A stretch of 64,000 nucleotides of DNA from Thalassotalea_H sp040779345 (GTDB lineage: Bacteria; Pseudomonadota; Gammaproteobacteria; Enterobacterales; Alteromonadaceae): positions 124,001-188,000 of the forward strand of contig JBFONU010000002.1 of assembly GCA_040779345.1 (NCBI GenBank), in the 5' to 3' direction. Of the stretch, positions 52,486 through 60,538 are shown piece after piece. Every line of letters begins with the position of its first letter. The stretch's first letter is position 1. A program made the translations under genes and the position numbers. A model generated the notes under the pieces. It did not search any database. It saw nothing but the letters and a program-made list of their open reading frames with translations, and had not been told where the DNA came from.

Positions 52486-54342
52486 ATGAGATTTTTTTTA
52501 TTAGTTCTGGTGTTTTCTACTTGCTTTATGGCAAATAGCCATGCCAGTAATGAAAAAATGAGCGATATTGATGACAATATCGCTCGTGTTAACGAGCTTT
52601 TTTTGCTTGATCCTGAAACACTACCAGACACAGAAGTATTACAATTATCACAAGACATCGTTAAAAACCGAACCCTTTATAATAATAATACCATTGCCAA
52701 AATGTTTAGCTTATTAGCGGATTCAGCAATAAATAAAGGGGATTTATCACGAGCTATGCAATTTTCTTTAGATGGCGAAAGCCTTAATGACGTTGAAGAT
52801 GCATTAAAGCTTTCATTAATGTTAAAGATTACCTCGGGCTATTATTTTAAGGGTAAGTTTAAGCAAGCGCAGAAAACAGCAGAACAATCAGTTAGTTTAG
52901 CCGTTCAATTAAATGATCCTAAGTTATTGATAAAAGCACTTAGTTATCGCGCAATGACCAATGCGCTGAATTTAAACCATCAACAAGCTTTTTTAGACTT
53001 AAAGCAAGTCGAGCAACTACTTGCAGACAATCAACAATTTTCTGATCATATTTCACTGATAAATGTATTAGCTAGTGCGCATTATTATATTGCTGATTAT
53101 CAAACATCAATCACACTCTATAACCGGGTCTTAAAACTTCGTTATGATTTAGCTAAAAAAAATAATATTGAACGAACATATTATGATTTGGCCAGATCTT
53201 ATTTAAGTTTGGGGCGATTTGATGATGCGTATCATGGCTTTTGGAAAGCCATAAAGCATGCCGAAGAAAAAAATGCTCCGATCAATATTGCTTATGCAAA
53301 AATGGGGTTAGGGCAAGTATTGCTTAAGCAAAATAAAGTAGAATTGTCACTTAATGAATTTGAGACAGCCAAAACGCTTTTGTACGGTAAAAACCTCACC
53401 CATCCTTATCTAACAACGTTAATTGGTTTAGCCAAAGTGACATTATTATTAGCAAGAAAAGATGACGCTTTTCAGTATTTACTTGAAGCTGAAAAGCTGG
53501 CTTTGAGGGTTGAGCTAACGAGTGAGCAAATAGAATTGTACTCATTACTCTCAACTATGTATCAAGAGAAGGGCTCAATAAATAACGCCTTATTAAACCA
53601 AATTAAATATACGCAGTTATATAAGAAGTTTTCTCGCTCACATCAAAAGTCGCTTGTTGCTCAAGATATTGATGTGATGGCATCGGAAAGACAGCGCGAT
53701 CTTTCTTTGGGGATGACAGAAGAGATCGATTTAAAAAACAAGTTTAGCCAAAAGTATCAAAGACAGAAAAATACCATAATTGGCTTAACGCTAGTGGTTG
53801 TATTAATGACGTTATTAGCTTTAATTCAGTGGTTTAGAGCGAGGGCGTTAAGATTAAATCAACAGTATGAAGAAATTGAAAAGCCAACGGATCATATTGC
53901 CAGCCCTTCACAAACAAAAAAATTCTATCAACATCATTTTAAAATGGCTAGAAAGTATGAATATCCCTTACTGGTAGGCTATTTTTCAATTGATAATTGG
54001 CAAGAGTTAGAGTTCCAGTTTAGCAAGAAAGTAGTTGGAGAAGTTTCACGAACTATTTCAACCCTGGTGAACCGGTTTAGTGGTGAATTCGATCAAGTTG
54101 GCTTGATAAATCATGGGGAATATTTATTTTTATGTCCCCATCAAACACCTGATTATATTAAACAGGTATTTGAACAGCTAACAAATGCATTAAAAGTACA
54201 ATTCTTTGCCAATTTAGGTGAGTTTTCGATTAAAATTAGCTATGATTATCAATCACCTAATATTCAAGATATTGACCCTTACATTTTTTTGTCTCGGCTC
54301 AGTGAATCGACCCGTGCGGAATATAGTAGCTATAAAACGTAG
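52486..54342 (+). CDS. TPR-repeat membrane protein with degenerate GGDEF-like C-terminus
   Basis: The 618-residue protein has a signal peptide (MRFFLLVLVFSTCFMANSHA), about eight helical TPR-like repeats (residues 40-400, e.g. YFKGKFKQAQKTAEQSVSLA and YLSLGRFDDAYHGFWKAIKH), a membrane helix (NTIIGLTLVVVLMTLLALIQ), and a cytoplasmic domain of about 180 residues that aligns by eye with a GGDEF fold. VGYFSIDNWQELEFQF sits at the D-x-x-x-F-K strand and LINHGEYLFLCP where R-x-G-G-D-E-F should be. The cyclase motif is lost. This resembles known TPR-GGDEF proteins with a decayed output. A TTG at 52474 with AAAGGGAA upstream is an alternative start. It is 8 bases before the next gene. Confidence 0.75.
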   Translation: MRFFLLVLVFSTCFMANSHASNEKMSDIDDNIARVNELFLLDPETLPDTEVLQLSQDIVKNRTLYNNNTIAKMFSLLADSAINKGDLSRAMQFSLDGESLNDVEDALKLSLMLKITSGYYFKGKFKQAQKTAEQSVSLAVQLNDPKLLIKALSYRAMTNALNLNHQQAFLDLKQVEQLLADNQQFSDHISLINVLASAHYYIADYQTSITLYNRVLKLRYDLAKKNNIERTYYDLARSYLSLGRFDDAYHGFWKAIKHAEEKNAPINIAYAKMGLGQVLLKQNKVELSLNEFETAKTLLYGKNLTHPYLTTLIGLAKVTLLLARKDDAFQYLLEAEKLALRVELTSEQIELYSLLSTMYQEKGSINNALLNQIKYTQLYKKFSRSHQKSLVAQDIDVMASERQRDLSLGMTEEIDLKNKFSQKYQRQKNTIIGLTLVVVLMTLLALIQWFRARALRLNQQYEEIEKPTDHIASPSQTKKFYQHHFKMARKYEYPLLVGYFSIDNWQELEFQFSKKVVGEVSRTISTLVNRFSGEFDQVGLINHGEYLFLCPHQTPDYIKQVFEQLTNALKVQFFANLGEFSIKISYDYQSPNIQDIDPYIFLSRLSESTRAEYSSYKT

Positions 54343-54350
54343 GTATATTC

Positions 54351-54860
54351 ATGTTATTTAGTCTTTCTATTATTTTTATTTTTGTTGGCGTAAGTATTTA
54401 CTTCTATTTTAAAGCGGAAAAGTTGCGTGTGGAGCTTATCTCACTAAAAAAAGAAGTGAAAAATTTCAAGCAAGAATCTAAAATAATGTCAGATTCATTA
54501 GCCGTTATTGCTAAAAAAAATGAAGAATTTATAACGCATCGTTTTAGAAAAATTCAAGAAAAAGAAAAAGAAAAACAAAAAGGTAATGAGTTAGTGAAGT
54601 TATTAACTCCCCTTGTGACAAATTATGCCGCTATCTTTCGTGAGAGTATTCGAGGGAAAGGTATGATGCATAAAATCGCCCAAAAGTGTTGTGAAAGCTA
54701 TCAAAAAGGTAGTTATAAACATTTAACGCAGCATATTGCAAAACAAGAAGCTCACATTAAACGTGCATGGGGCAGTAATAATATCAATGGTTTCGTGTCT
54801 TTTCTTGAGGCGATGATTATTGAGTTAGATAAACCCCAAGACACTGATACTAAGAACTAA
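54351..54860 (+). CDS. Membrane-anchored coiled-coil protein of unknown function
   Basis: The 169-residue protein has a single N-terminal membrane helix (LFSLSIIFIFVGVSIYFYF) then a charged helical region (KAEKLRVELISLKKEVKNFK and HRFRKIQEKEKEKQKGN), then a basic alpha-helical C-terminal part with cysteines (AQKCCESYQKGSYKHLTQHI). It begins eight bases after the TPR gene and is probably co-transcribed with it. No known family is recognised. It may be a membrane partner of the TPR protein. It converges on rep with 23 bases between. Confidence 0.65.
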   Translation: MLFSLSIIFIFVGVSIYFYFKAEKLRVELISLKKEVKNFKQESKIMSDSLAVIAKKNEEFITHRFRKIQEKEKEKQKGNELVKLLTPLVTNYAAIFRESIRGKGMMHKIAQKCCESYQKGSYKHLTQHIAKQEAHIKRAWGSNNINGFVSFLEAMIIELDKPQDTDTKN

Positions 54861-54883
54861 TGCCGATCTAAGGCGACGAGACA

Positions 54884-56902
54884 TTATTTTTTATTTTTAA
54901 GCATTTCTCTTAAGTTTGCTACGCCCATTTTCGCTGTTTGCTCTTTTTGCTCAGGGCTCTTTTTGGTTTGACTTAATTCCCAACTCAAATCATCTTGCGG
55001 TAATTCATGCAAAAATCGACTTGCTTCAGTGCGGGAAACTTCGCCGAACTGTCGACGCTCGCGAGCATAAGTAAAGATTAATTCACGTTGGGCTCGCGTT
55101 ATGCCTACATAGGCTAGTCGACGCTCTTCTTCGACATTGCCTTCATCCATACTGGTTTGATGGGGCAGTAAACCTTCTTCCATACCAATTAAAAAAACGA
55201 AAGGAAATTCTAAGCCTTTTGATGCATGTAGTGTCATCAGTTGAACTTGGTCACTTTCTTCTTCGTCTTCATTGCGCTCCATCATGTCGCGCAGGGTTAA
55301 ACGTGTAACGACTTGGGCTAAGGTCATCGGCTCTTCGTCTTCATCACCTTCGAGCATTTGTTGCACCCAGCTAAACAGTTGAGTGACGTTTTTCATTCGC
55401 ATTTCAGCCGCTTTGGCACTGGGAGATGTATCGTAAAGCCAGTCTTCATAGTTAATTTCACGTACCATGGCACGTAATACCGCCGGGGTATCGCCGCGCT
55501 CAGCATGATCGGCTGTTTCAACAATCCATTGCGTAAAACGTTGCACTGCCGCTAAACCTCTCCCCTGTAAATGCTGTTCTAGCCCTAATTCAAAACTTGC
55601 TGCGAACATGCTTATTTGCCGCATGTTGGCGTAACTTCCTAGCTTTTCTAAGGTCGTTGGCCCTATTTCTCTTCGTGGTACATTGACAATCCGTAAGAAA
55701 GCATTATCGTCGTCAGGGTTAACCAATACGCGGAGAAATGCCATCATATCTTTGATTTCAGAGCGTGAGAAAAATGACGTACCACCGCTAATTTTGTAAG
55801 GAATTCGGTTTGTCATTAACGCTTTTTCAAGTAAGCGAGATTGATGATTGCCACGATATAAAATTGCGTAGTCTTTAAATTTCGAACGATTCAAAAAGCG
55901 ATGCCCTATCAGCTCCCCAACAACTCTTTCAACTTCATGCTCTTCATTTTTTGTTTGTACCACACGTAGCTCAACGCCATAATTCAATTCGCTAAATAAG
56001 GCTTTATCGTAAACATGGGGGTTATTGGCAATCAGCACATTGGCACATTTTAAAATTCGGCCACTTGAACGATAATTTTGCTCAAGTTTGATCAGCTTTA
56101 ATTGTGGAAAATCTTCACCTAATAACACTAAGTTTTGTGGTTTAGCACCACGCCATGAATAAATGGATTGGTCGTCGTCACCTACGACGGTTAATAAGCC
56201 TTTTTCTCCTGTGATCAGCTTAACTAACTCGTATTGGCTGGCATTGGTATCTTGGTATTCATCAACCAACATATACTGTATTTTTTTCTGCCAACGCTCT
56301 TTTACTTCGGGGAAGTTTTTAAGTAATAATGTTGGGATCAGAATTAAGTCATCAAAATCAAGCGCGTTATAGGCTTTCATATGCTTTTGATACATCGCAT
56401 AAAATTCGGCATACATTTTAGTGTCTGCATCACTGGCCATTTTTATCGCGGTATCTGGTAGCAGTAAATCATTTTTCCAATTGGAGATCATACTTTGCAG
56501 TTTGCTCAACAAATCTTTATCGCCATCAAGCTCTTCTTGGGTAAGCTCTTTTAATAAAGCGAGGGTGTCTTGATCATCAAAAAGAGTGAAGCCAGGTTTG
56601 TAACCTAATGTTTTAATTTCTTTGCGAACAATATCTAAACCCAGAGAATGAAATGTTGAAACGGTTAAACCACGCGTCAGTGATTTATCAAGCATGTTGA
56701 CCACGCGTTCTTTCATTTCTCTTGCGGCCTTGTTTGTGAAGGTTACAGCGGCAATATTTCGCGCTTTGTAATCACACTTTTGGATAAGGTACGCAATTTT
56801 TTGACAAATAACCCCTGTTTTTCCGCTACCTGCGCCTGCTAATACAAGGCAAGGGCCTGTAACATACTTGACTGCTTCATTTTGTCCGGGGTTAAGTTTC
56901 AT
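54884..56902 (-). CDS. rep: ATP-dependent DNA helicase Rep
   Basis: The 672-residue UvrD-family helicase has MKLNPGQNEAVKYVTGPCLV at the start and Walker A LAGAGSGKTGVI. DEYQDTNASQY, GDDDQSIYSWRGAKP, EQNYRSSGRIL and AYVGITRAQRELIFTYA are its later motifs. The K-L-N-P-x-Q opening and the length (E. coli Rep 673) separate Rep from UvrD, which is also present in this window. It clears roadblocks for the replisome. It is transcribed toward the 54351 gene and is divergent from ubiK. Confidence 0.96.
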   Translation of the reverse strand: MKLNPGQNEAVKYVTGPCLVLAGAGSGKTGVICQKIAYLIQKCDYKARNIAAVTFTNKAAREMKERVVNMLDKSLTRGLTVSTFHSLGLDIVRKEIKTLGYKPGFTLFDDQDTLALLKELTQEELDGDKDLLSKLQSMISNWKNDLLLPDTAIKMASDADTKMYAEFYAMYQKHMKAYNALDFDDLILIPTLLLKNFPEVKERWQKKIQYMLVDEYQDTNASQYELVKLITGEKGLLTVVGDDDQSIYSWRGAKPQNLVLLGEDFPQLKLIKLEQNYRSSGRILKCANVLIANNPHVYDKALFSELNYGVELRVVQTKNEEHEVERVVGELIGHRFLNRSKFKDYAILYRGNHQSRLLEKALMTNRIPYKISGGTSFFSRSEIKDMMAFLRVLVNPDDDNAFLRIVNVPRREIGPTTLEKLGSYANMRQISMFAASFELGLEQHLQGRGLAAVQRFTQWIVETADHAERGDTPAVLRAMVREINYEDWLYDTSPSAKAAEMRMKNVTQLFSWVQQMLEGDEDEEPMTLAQVVTRLTLRDMMERNEDEEESDQVQLMTLHASKGLEFPFVFLIGMEEGLLPHQTSMDEGNVEEERRLAYVGITRAQRELIFTYARERRQFGEVSRTEASRFLHELPQDDLSWELSQTKKSPEQKEQTAKMGVANLREMLKNKK

Positions 56903-57041
56903 TATTATTAACTATTTTACCGAGTGAATTTTTTAAGGGCGGTGATTTTACCCTGTTTGTTATAAGTCGTATAGTGAATTAACCATTGGCAAAAGTGCTA
57001 AATACATTACAATGACAAGATACGTGAGTTATAGGTTAAGA

Positions 57042-57302
57042 ATGATGATTAATGCCAAAAAAATTGAAGATATTGCCAAGCAAGTTAGCGAGTCAATTCC
57101 ACCAGGTTTGAAGAGTTTTGCCGCTGATTTTGAAGATAAAACGAAAACGGTTTTACAGCGTAAACTATCGCAATTAGATGTAGTTTCTCGAGAAGAGTTT
57201 GATGTTCAAACACAAGTGTTATTAAAAACACGTGAGAAATTAGCGGAATTAGAAGCTAAAGTGTCCGCGTTAGAAGCACAATTTTCTGATGGTGAAAAAT
57301 AA
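57042..57302 (+). CDS. ubiK: Ubiquinone biosynthesis accessory factor UbiK
   Basis: The 86-residue protein is the YqiC/UbiK (BMFP) family: a helical hairpin with IEDIAKQVSESIPPGLKSFA and the C-terminal coiled coil REKLAELEAKVSALEAQFSD. E. coli UbiK helps UbiJ in aerobic ubiquinone synthesis and forms a trimer. ATG 57042 and 57045 are both possible; AGGTTAAG precedes them. The upstream frame from 57012 is not needed. A strong terminator follows. Confidence 0.92.
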   Translation: MMINAKKIEDIAKQVSESIPPGLKSFAADFEDKTKTVLQRKLSQLDVVSREEFDVQTQVLLKTREKLAELEAKVSALEAQFSDGEK

Positions 57303-57306
57303 GAGA

Positions 57307-57340
57307 TAAAAAACCAGAGCGACAGTGCTCTGGTTTTTTC
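57307..57340. terminator. Intrinsic terminator after ubiK, usable from both sides
   Basis: AAAAACCAGAGC and GCTCTGGTTTTT form a stem of 12 pairs counting A-U, with loop GACAGT. It ends the ubiK transcript and, having an A tract on its left, may also end the convergent CocE/NonD gene. Confidence 0.9.
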
Positions 57341-57370
57341 ACATTGTTTATAAGTATTCTTTATAAAAAA

Positions 57371-59242
57371 TTATTTAAGTACGTTAAAGCTGATCTTACT
57401 TAAGTGATTATTGGTGTGATAAATACGGTGCTCTGCTTTAACAAAGTCACTTGCCTTAGCCTCGAATATATTTTTAACATAGTTTTGTGGGTTTCTATCT
57501 AAAAATGGAAACATTGAACTTTGTACTTGGATCTGAATTTTATGCCCTCGCTTGAAGGTATGAAAAATATCGTATAGCTCAAATTTTACAGGGGTTATTT
57601 TGTTTGGTTCAAAAGGTATTGGTGCTGACATCGACTCTCTGAATCTGCCCCTAATTGCTCCCCAACGAACGAGCTCATGACGGTTTCCTTTTTCTTTATC
57701 AAATTTATTAGTATTTAAGTCTTTTTTAGCAAATACATCCACTACCTTAACAATAATATCAGCTGCTGTTTGAGACGTAGAAAATTGTAATGCTAGGTCG
57801 AGATTGCCGGCAATCGTTAAGTCTTCTTCTAATACGGGTGTTTCGAAGAGTAATACATCAGGTCGTCTGGCGCTAAAACGTTGATCTTCAGCCATATAAG
57901 CCCTGTCCCAACCACGGCCAATTTTTTTCGAATGAGGAACTGGCTTATTTGGGTCGCTAACGTATTCACTAAAGGCTTGTTTGGTTGGTTGAGGTTTAGC
58001 CGTTAAACTTTCATTTTCAGAAAAATAGAGTGTTTTTTTCACGGTTTTTTTCGGTGGCCATTGCTCAAATGAACGCCAACGATTTGCCCCCGTTTCAAAA
58101 ACAGTAGCGGTAGCAATTTCAGTGGTTACGCCTTTAAGGTGCTTTTGAAAAAAGGGTAATAATATTTTGCTTTGAAACCATTCACTGGTATTAAAACCAA
58201 ATTCAGCCTCACCCATTTTACTTCCGTCAGCTCTGTTCCATTGGCCATGAAACCAAGGACCCATTACTAATTTTACATGCTCTTTTTTATTATTAGCTGA
58301 CATGGTTTGATAAGTTTTCAGTGGCCCATATAGATCTTCGGTATCATACCAACCGCCAACAACTAATGTGGCTGGTTTCGTTTTATTCAAATGTTGAAGT
58401 AAGTCTCTTTCTTGCCAAAACCTGTCGTAATTTGGGTGGGCAATTAGGTCATTCCAAAAAGGTCGTGTACCGTTAAAATACGTCTCATTCACTTGGCTAA
58501 GTGGCCCTAAGTCTTTATAAAATTGATAGCCATCAAAAAGTGGAATATCTGAACCTTTTGGCCAATGATTATGTTTTTCTTTAGGAAAGTTATCGAAAGT
58601 ATCCATAAAGGCAAACCCCATCGATAAAACGAATGCACCATTACGATGAAAATCATCAAAGAACCAATCGGCAATCGGTGCTTGAGGTGAAATGGCTTTT
58701 AACGCAGGGTGACTATTGATTGACGCAACAGAGGTGTAATAACCAGGGTAGGAAACTCCCCACATACCTGCTTTACCATTATTATTGGGAATGTTTTTGA
58801 TCAGCCATTCAATCGTATCATAGCTATCGGTGGCATCATCAACCGCTTTTTTTCCACGTTTATAAGCATCTTGTGGCCGCATATTGACATATTGCCCTTC
58901 GGATCTAAATTGTCCTCGCACATCTTGTTGCACAAAGATATATCCGTCTTGCTCAAACTTATCAGATGGGCTAAGCGCTTTGCTGTATTTATCGGCACCA
59001 TAAGGGCTTACAGAATAAGGTGTTCGTTTGATTAAAAAGGGGTATTTTTTTGATTTATCATAAGGAACATAAACCGTAGTGAAGAGCTTTTTACCATCTC
59101 GCATTGGAATCTTGTATTCATATTTACTGTAATTTTTACGAATATGCTCTGCGCGTGGGTCTGCCTTCACGTCTGCTAAAGCCAATGAACTAAAGCTTAT
59201 TAAGCACAAAAAGCCTACTAAAGCCTTTGATATTTTTATCAT
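57371..59242 (-). CDS. CocE/NonD family hydrolase (X-Pro dipeptidyl-peptidase type), exported
   Basis: The 623-residue protein starts at ATG 59242 (AAAGGATC upstream), with a signal peptide MIKISKALVGFLCLISFSSLALA. The catalytic domain has YKIPMRDGKKLFTTVYVP, RTPYSVSPYG, then the nucleophile elbow GMWGVSYPGYYTS (G-x-S-x-G), the acid in VVGGWYDTEDLYGP, and the histidine in GPWFHGQWNR. The C-terminal beta-sandwich (LDLALQFSTSQTAADIIVKV) is the S15/CocE jelly-roll. Members hydrolyse acyl esters or proline peptides; the substrate here is unknown. It could serve extracellular peptide use. It lies downstream of the SPFH gene on the same strand, separated by a terminator. Confidence 0.9.
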   Translation of the reverse strand: MIKISKALVGFLCLISFSSLALADVKADPRAEHIRKNYSKYEYKIPMRDGKKLFTTVYVPYDKSKKYPFLIKRTPYSVSPYGADKYSKALSPSDKFEQDGYIFVQQDVRGQFRSEGQYVNMRPQDAYKRGKKAVDDATDSYDTIEWLIKNIPNNNGKAGMWGVSYPGYYTSVASINSHPALKAISPQAPIADWFFDDFHRNGAFVLSMGFAFMDTFDNFPKEKHNHWPKGSDIPLFDGYQFYKDLGPLSQVNETYFNGTRPFWNDLIAHPNYDRFWQERDLLQHLNKTKPATLVVGGWYDTEDLYGPLKTYQTMSANNKKEHVKLVMGPWFHGQWNRADGSKMGEAEFGFNTSEWFQSKILLPFFQKHLKGVTTEIATATVFETGANRWRSFEQWPPKKTVKKTLYFSENESLTAKPQPTKQAFSEYVSDPNKPVPHSKKIGRGWDRAYMAEDQRFSARRPDVLLFETPVLEEDLTIAGNLDLALQFSTSQTAADIIVKVVDVFAKKDLNTNKFDKEKGNRHELVRWGAIRGRFRESMSAPIPFEPNKITPVKFELYDIFHTFKRGHKIQIQVQSSMFPFLDRNPQNYVKNIFEAKASDFVKAEHRIYHTNNHLSKISFNVLK

Positions 59243-59332
59243 TGTGGATCCTTTTGATTGTCTTTTTGATGACATTAAACATACAAGTATTCATTAAACT
59301 TGTCGATTATTTATGCTTTTCCATCATGAAAA

Positions 59333-59362
59333 CAAAAAAGCCCATTGCATCAACAATGGGCA
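59333..59362 (-). terminator. Intrinsic terminator for the SPFH gene (minus strand)
   Basis: On the minus strand GCCCATTG and CAATGGGC form an eight-base stem with a six-base loop, then six U residues. It is about 50 bases after the SPFH stop codon and before the CocE/NonD gene. Confidence 0.88.
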
Positions 59363-59412
59363 AAAGGGCTAGGATACCTCTGCATGAGGTGGCTTAGCTA
59401 GGTTGGAAGTTA

Positions 59413-60336
59413 CTATTTTTCTTTCATATTCCATAAAATATCTTGGCCGCTACCCATAACAGTGGTTGGCATTTTACCATCCCACTGTTGCGCCTTAACG
59501 TATTCAACTAATATTTTACTGGTTTTTATTGCCTCAGCTTTTTTCTTCATTGCTTCGGCTTCGGCTAAACCTTTAAGCTTTATCGCTTCCGCTTCTGCCT
59601 TTGCTTCTGTTGTTATCGCATAGGCAGAGCCATCAGCACGTGCTTTTTCTGCATCACGTTTGGCTTCTGCGGTATTCACTTCACGTTGTGCTTCAAGTTT
59701 TTGACGTTCTAAACGATGCTTTTCAGCAGCGGCTAGGTTTTTCTCGGTTTGTTTTGTTTCAATACTTTGCAAATATTTTTGTGGTAAAACTAAATTTTCA
59801 ATTTGCACACTATCAAGCTTTACTGGGAAATCATTCATTGCAGACAATAAAGTTTCTTCAATTTTTTGAATAACTTGTCCGCGGTTTTGAATAATTTGTT
59901 CTGCTTTAAATCTTGCTAATGCATCTTTCGTTGCTGAACGTAGTCGAGGATCAAGAATTCTGTTTTCAAATTGATCTAAACCTCCGTAACCTTTATACAG
60001 CTCAAATGCTTCACTGCGATTAACCGTCCAGTTTACTGATACTTCAGCGGTTACTGGCATTTGTTCAAAGGTAGATGCTTTGAGGTTTTCTATATTTTTC
60101 CGCGTACGAATTTCTAATTCTTCAACGCTGTCTGCGAAAGGTATTTTAGTATGCAGTCCGGGATTCTCTTGTGTCGTTGCTTCACCAAAGCGTTTAACAA
60201 TGCCGACATGGCCTTCATCAATGGTGTAAAAGGCATTCCAAAGACTTATCGCTATTACAAGTCCAAGCGCTCCTTTGCTAAAATGTTTACCGATATTCTT
60301 TGTATCAATAGTTTTTGGAGTTAATCCGTTATTCAT
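59413..60336 (-). CDS. SPFH/Band 7 (prohibitin-like) membrane protein
   Basis: The 307-residue protein has an N-terminal membrane helix (GALGLVIAISLWNAFYTI). The SPFH domain follows: GHVGIVKRFGEATTQENPGL, IPFADSVEELEIRTRKN, VTAEVSVNWTV and SVQIENLVLPQKYLQSIETK. A basic coiled coil (AEKHRLERQKLEAQREVNTA) ends it. Prohibitin-type proteins form large membrane rings that organise other membrane proteins or proteases. The ATG at 60336 with AGGAGA eight bases upstream is chosen over the longer frame to 60396. A twin-palindrome promoter/operator lies just upstream, and a terminator follows, so this is a tightly controlled single gene. Confidence 0.9.
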   Translation of the reverse strand: MNNGLTPKTIDTKNIGKHFSKGALGLVIAISLWNAFYTIDEGHVGIVKRFGEATTQENPGLHTKIPFADSVEELEIRTRKNIENLKASTFEQMPVTAEVSVNWTVNRSEAFELYKGYGGLDQFENRILDPRLRSATKDALARFKAEQIIQNRGQVIQKIEETLLSAMNDFPVKLDSVQIENLVLPQKYLQSIETKQTEKNLAAAEKHRLERQKLEAQREVNTAEAKRDAEKARADGSAYAITTEAKAEAEAIKLKGLAEAEAMKKKAEAIKTSKILVEYVKAQQWDGKMPTTVMGSGQDILWNMKEK

Positions 60337-60391
60337 ATTATTTTCTCCTGATATATCTGCCGTTTGTTGAATTATTTGTCTTAATTGGCAA

Positions 60392-60423
60392 GACATAATA
60401 TGTCACTAGAGACATATTATGTC
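60392..60423 (-). promoter_or_regulatory. Twin palindromic operator overlapping the SPFH gene promoter
   Basis: GACATAATATGTC (60392-60404) and GACATATTATGTC (60411-60423) are both near-perfect palindromes, are reverse complements of each other, and are separated by six bases. On the minus strand the distal copy contains TTGACA as a good -35 and the proximal copy holds CATATT 17 bases later as a possible -10. A repressor dimer bound at both sites would block RNA polymerase. The cognate regulator is not identified. Confidence 0.7.
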
Positions 60424-60486
60424 AAGTGTGTTTTATACCTAGCAGAAATATACGCTAAATCAAAAGGATGATCTGGTTATATAATG

Positions 60487-60512
60487 AAAAAAGCCATTTC
60501 ATTTGAAATGGC
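60487..60512 (-). terminator. Intrinsic terminator after ilvA (minus strand)
   Basis: On the minus strand GCCATTTC and GAAATGGC form an eight-base stem with loop AAAT, then six U residues. It lies about 27 bases after the ilvA stop codon. Confidence 0.88.
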
Positions 60513-60538
60513 TTGTTAATAGTATTTTTTAGTAGTGG

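Noticed and set aside
60337..60396. Longer SPFH start at 60396
   Set aside because: AGGAGA is placed correctly for ATG 60336, the earlier start adds an unrelated polar stretch, and 60392-60423 is promoter/operator.
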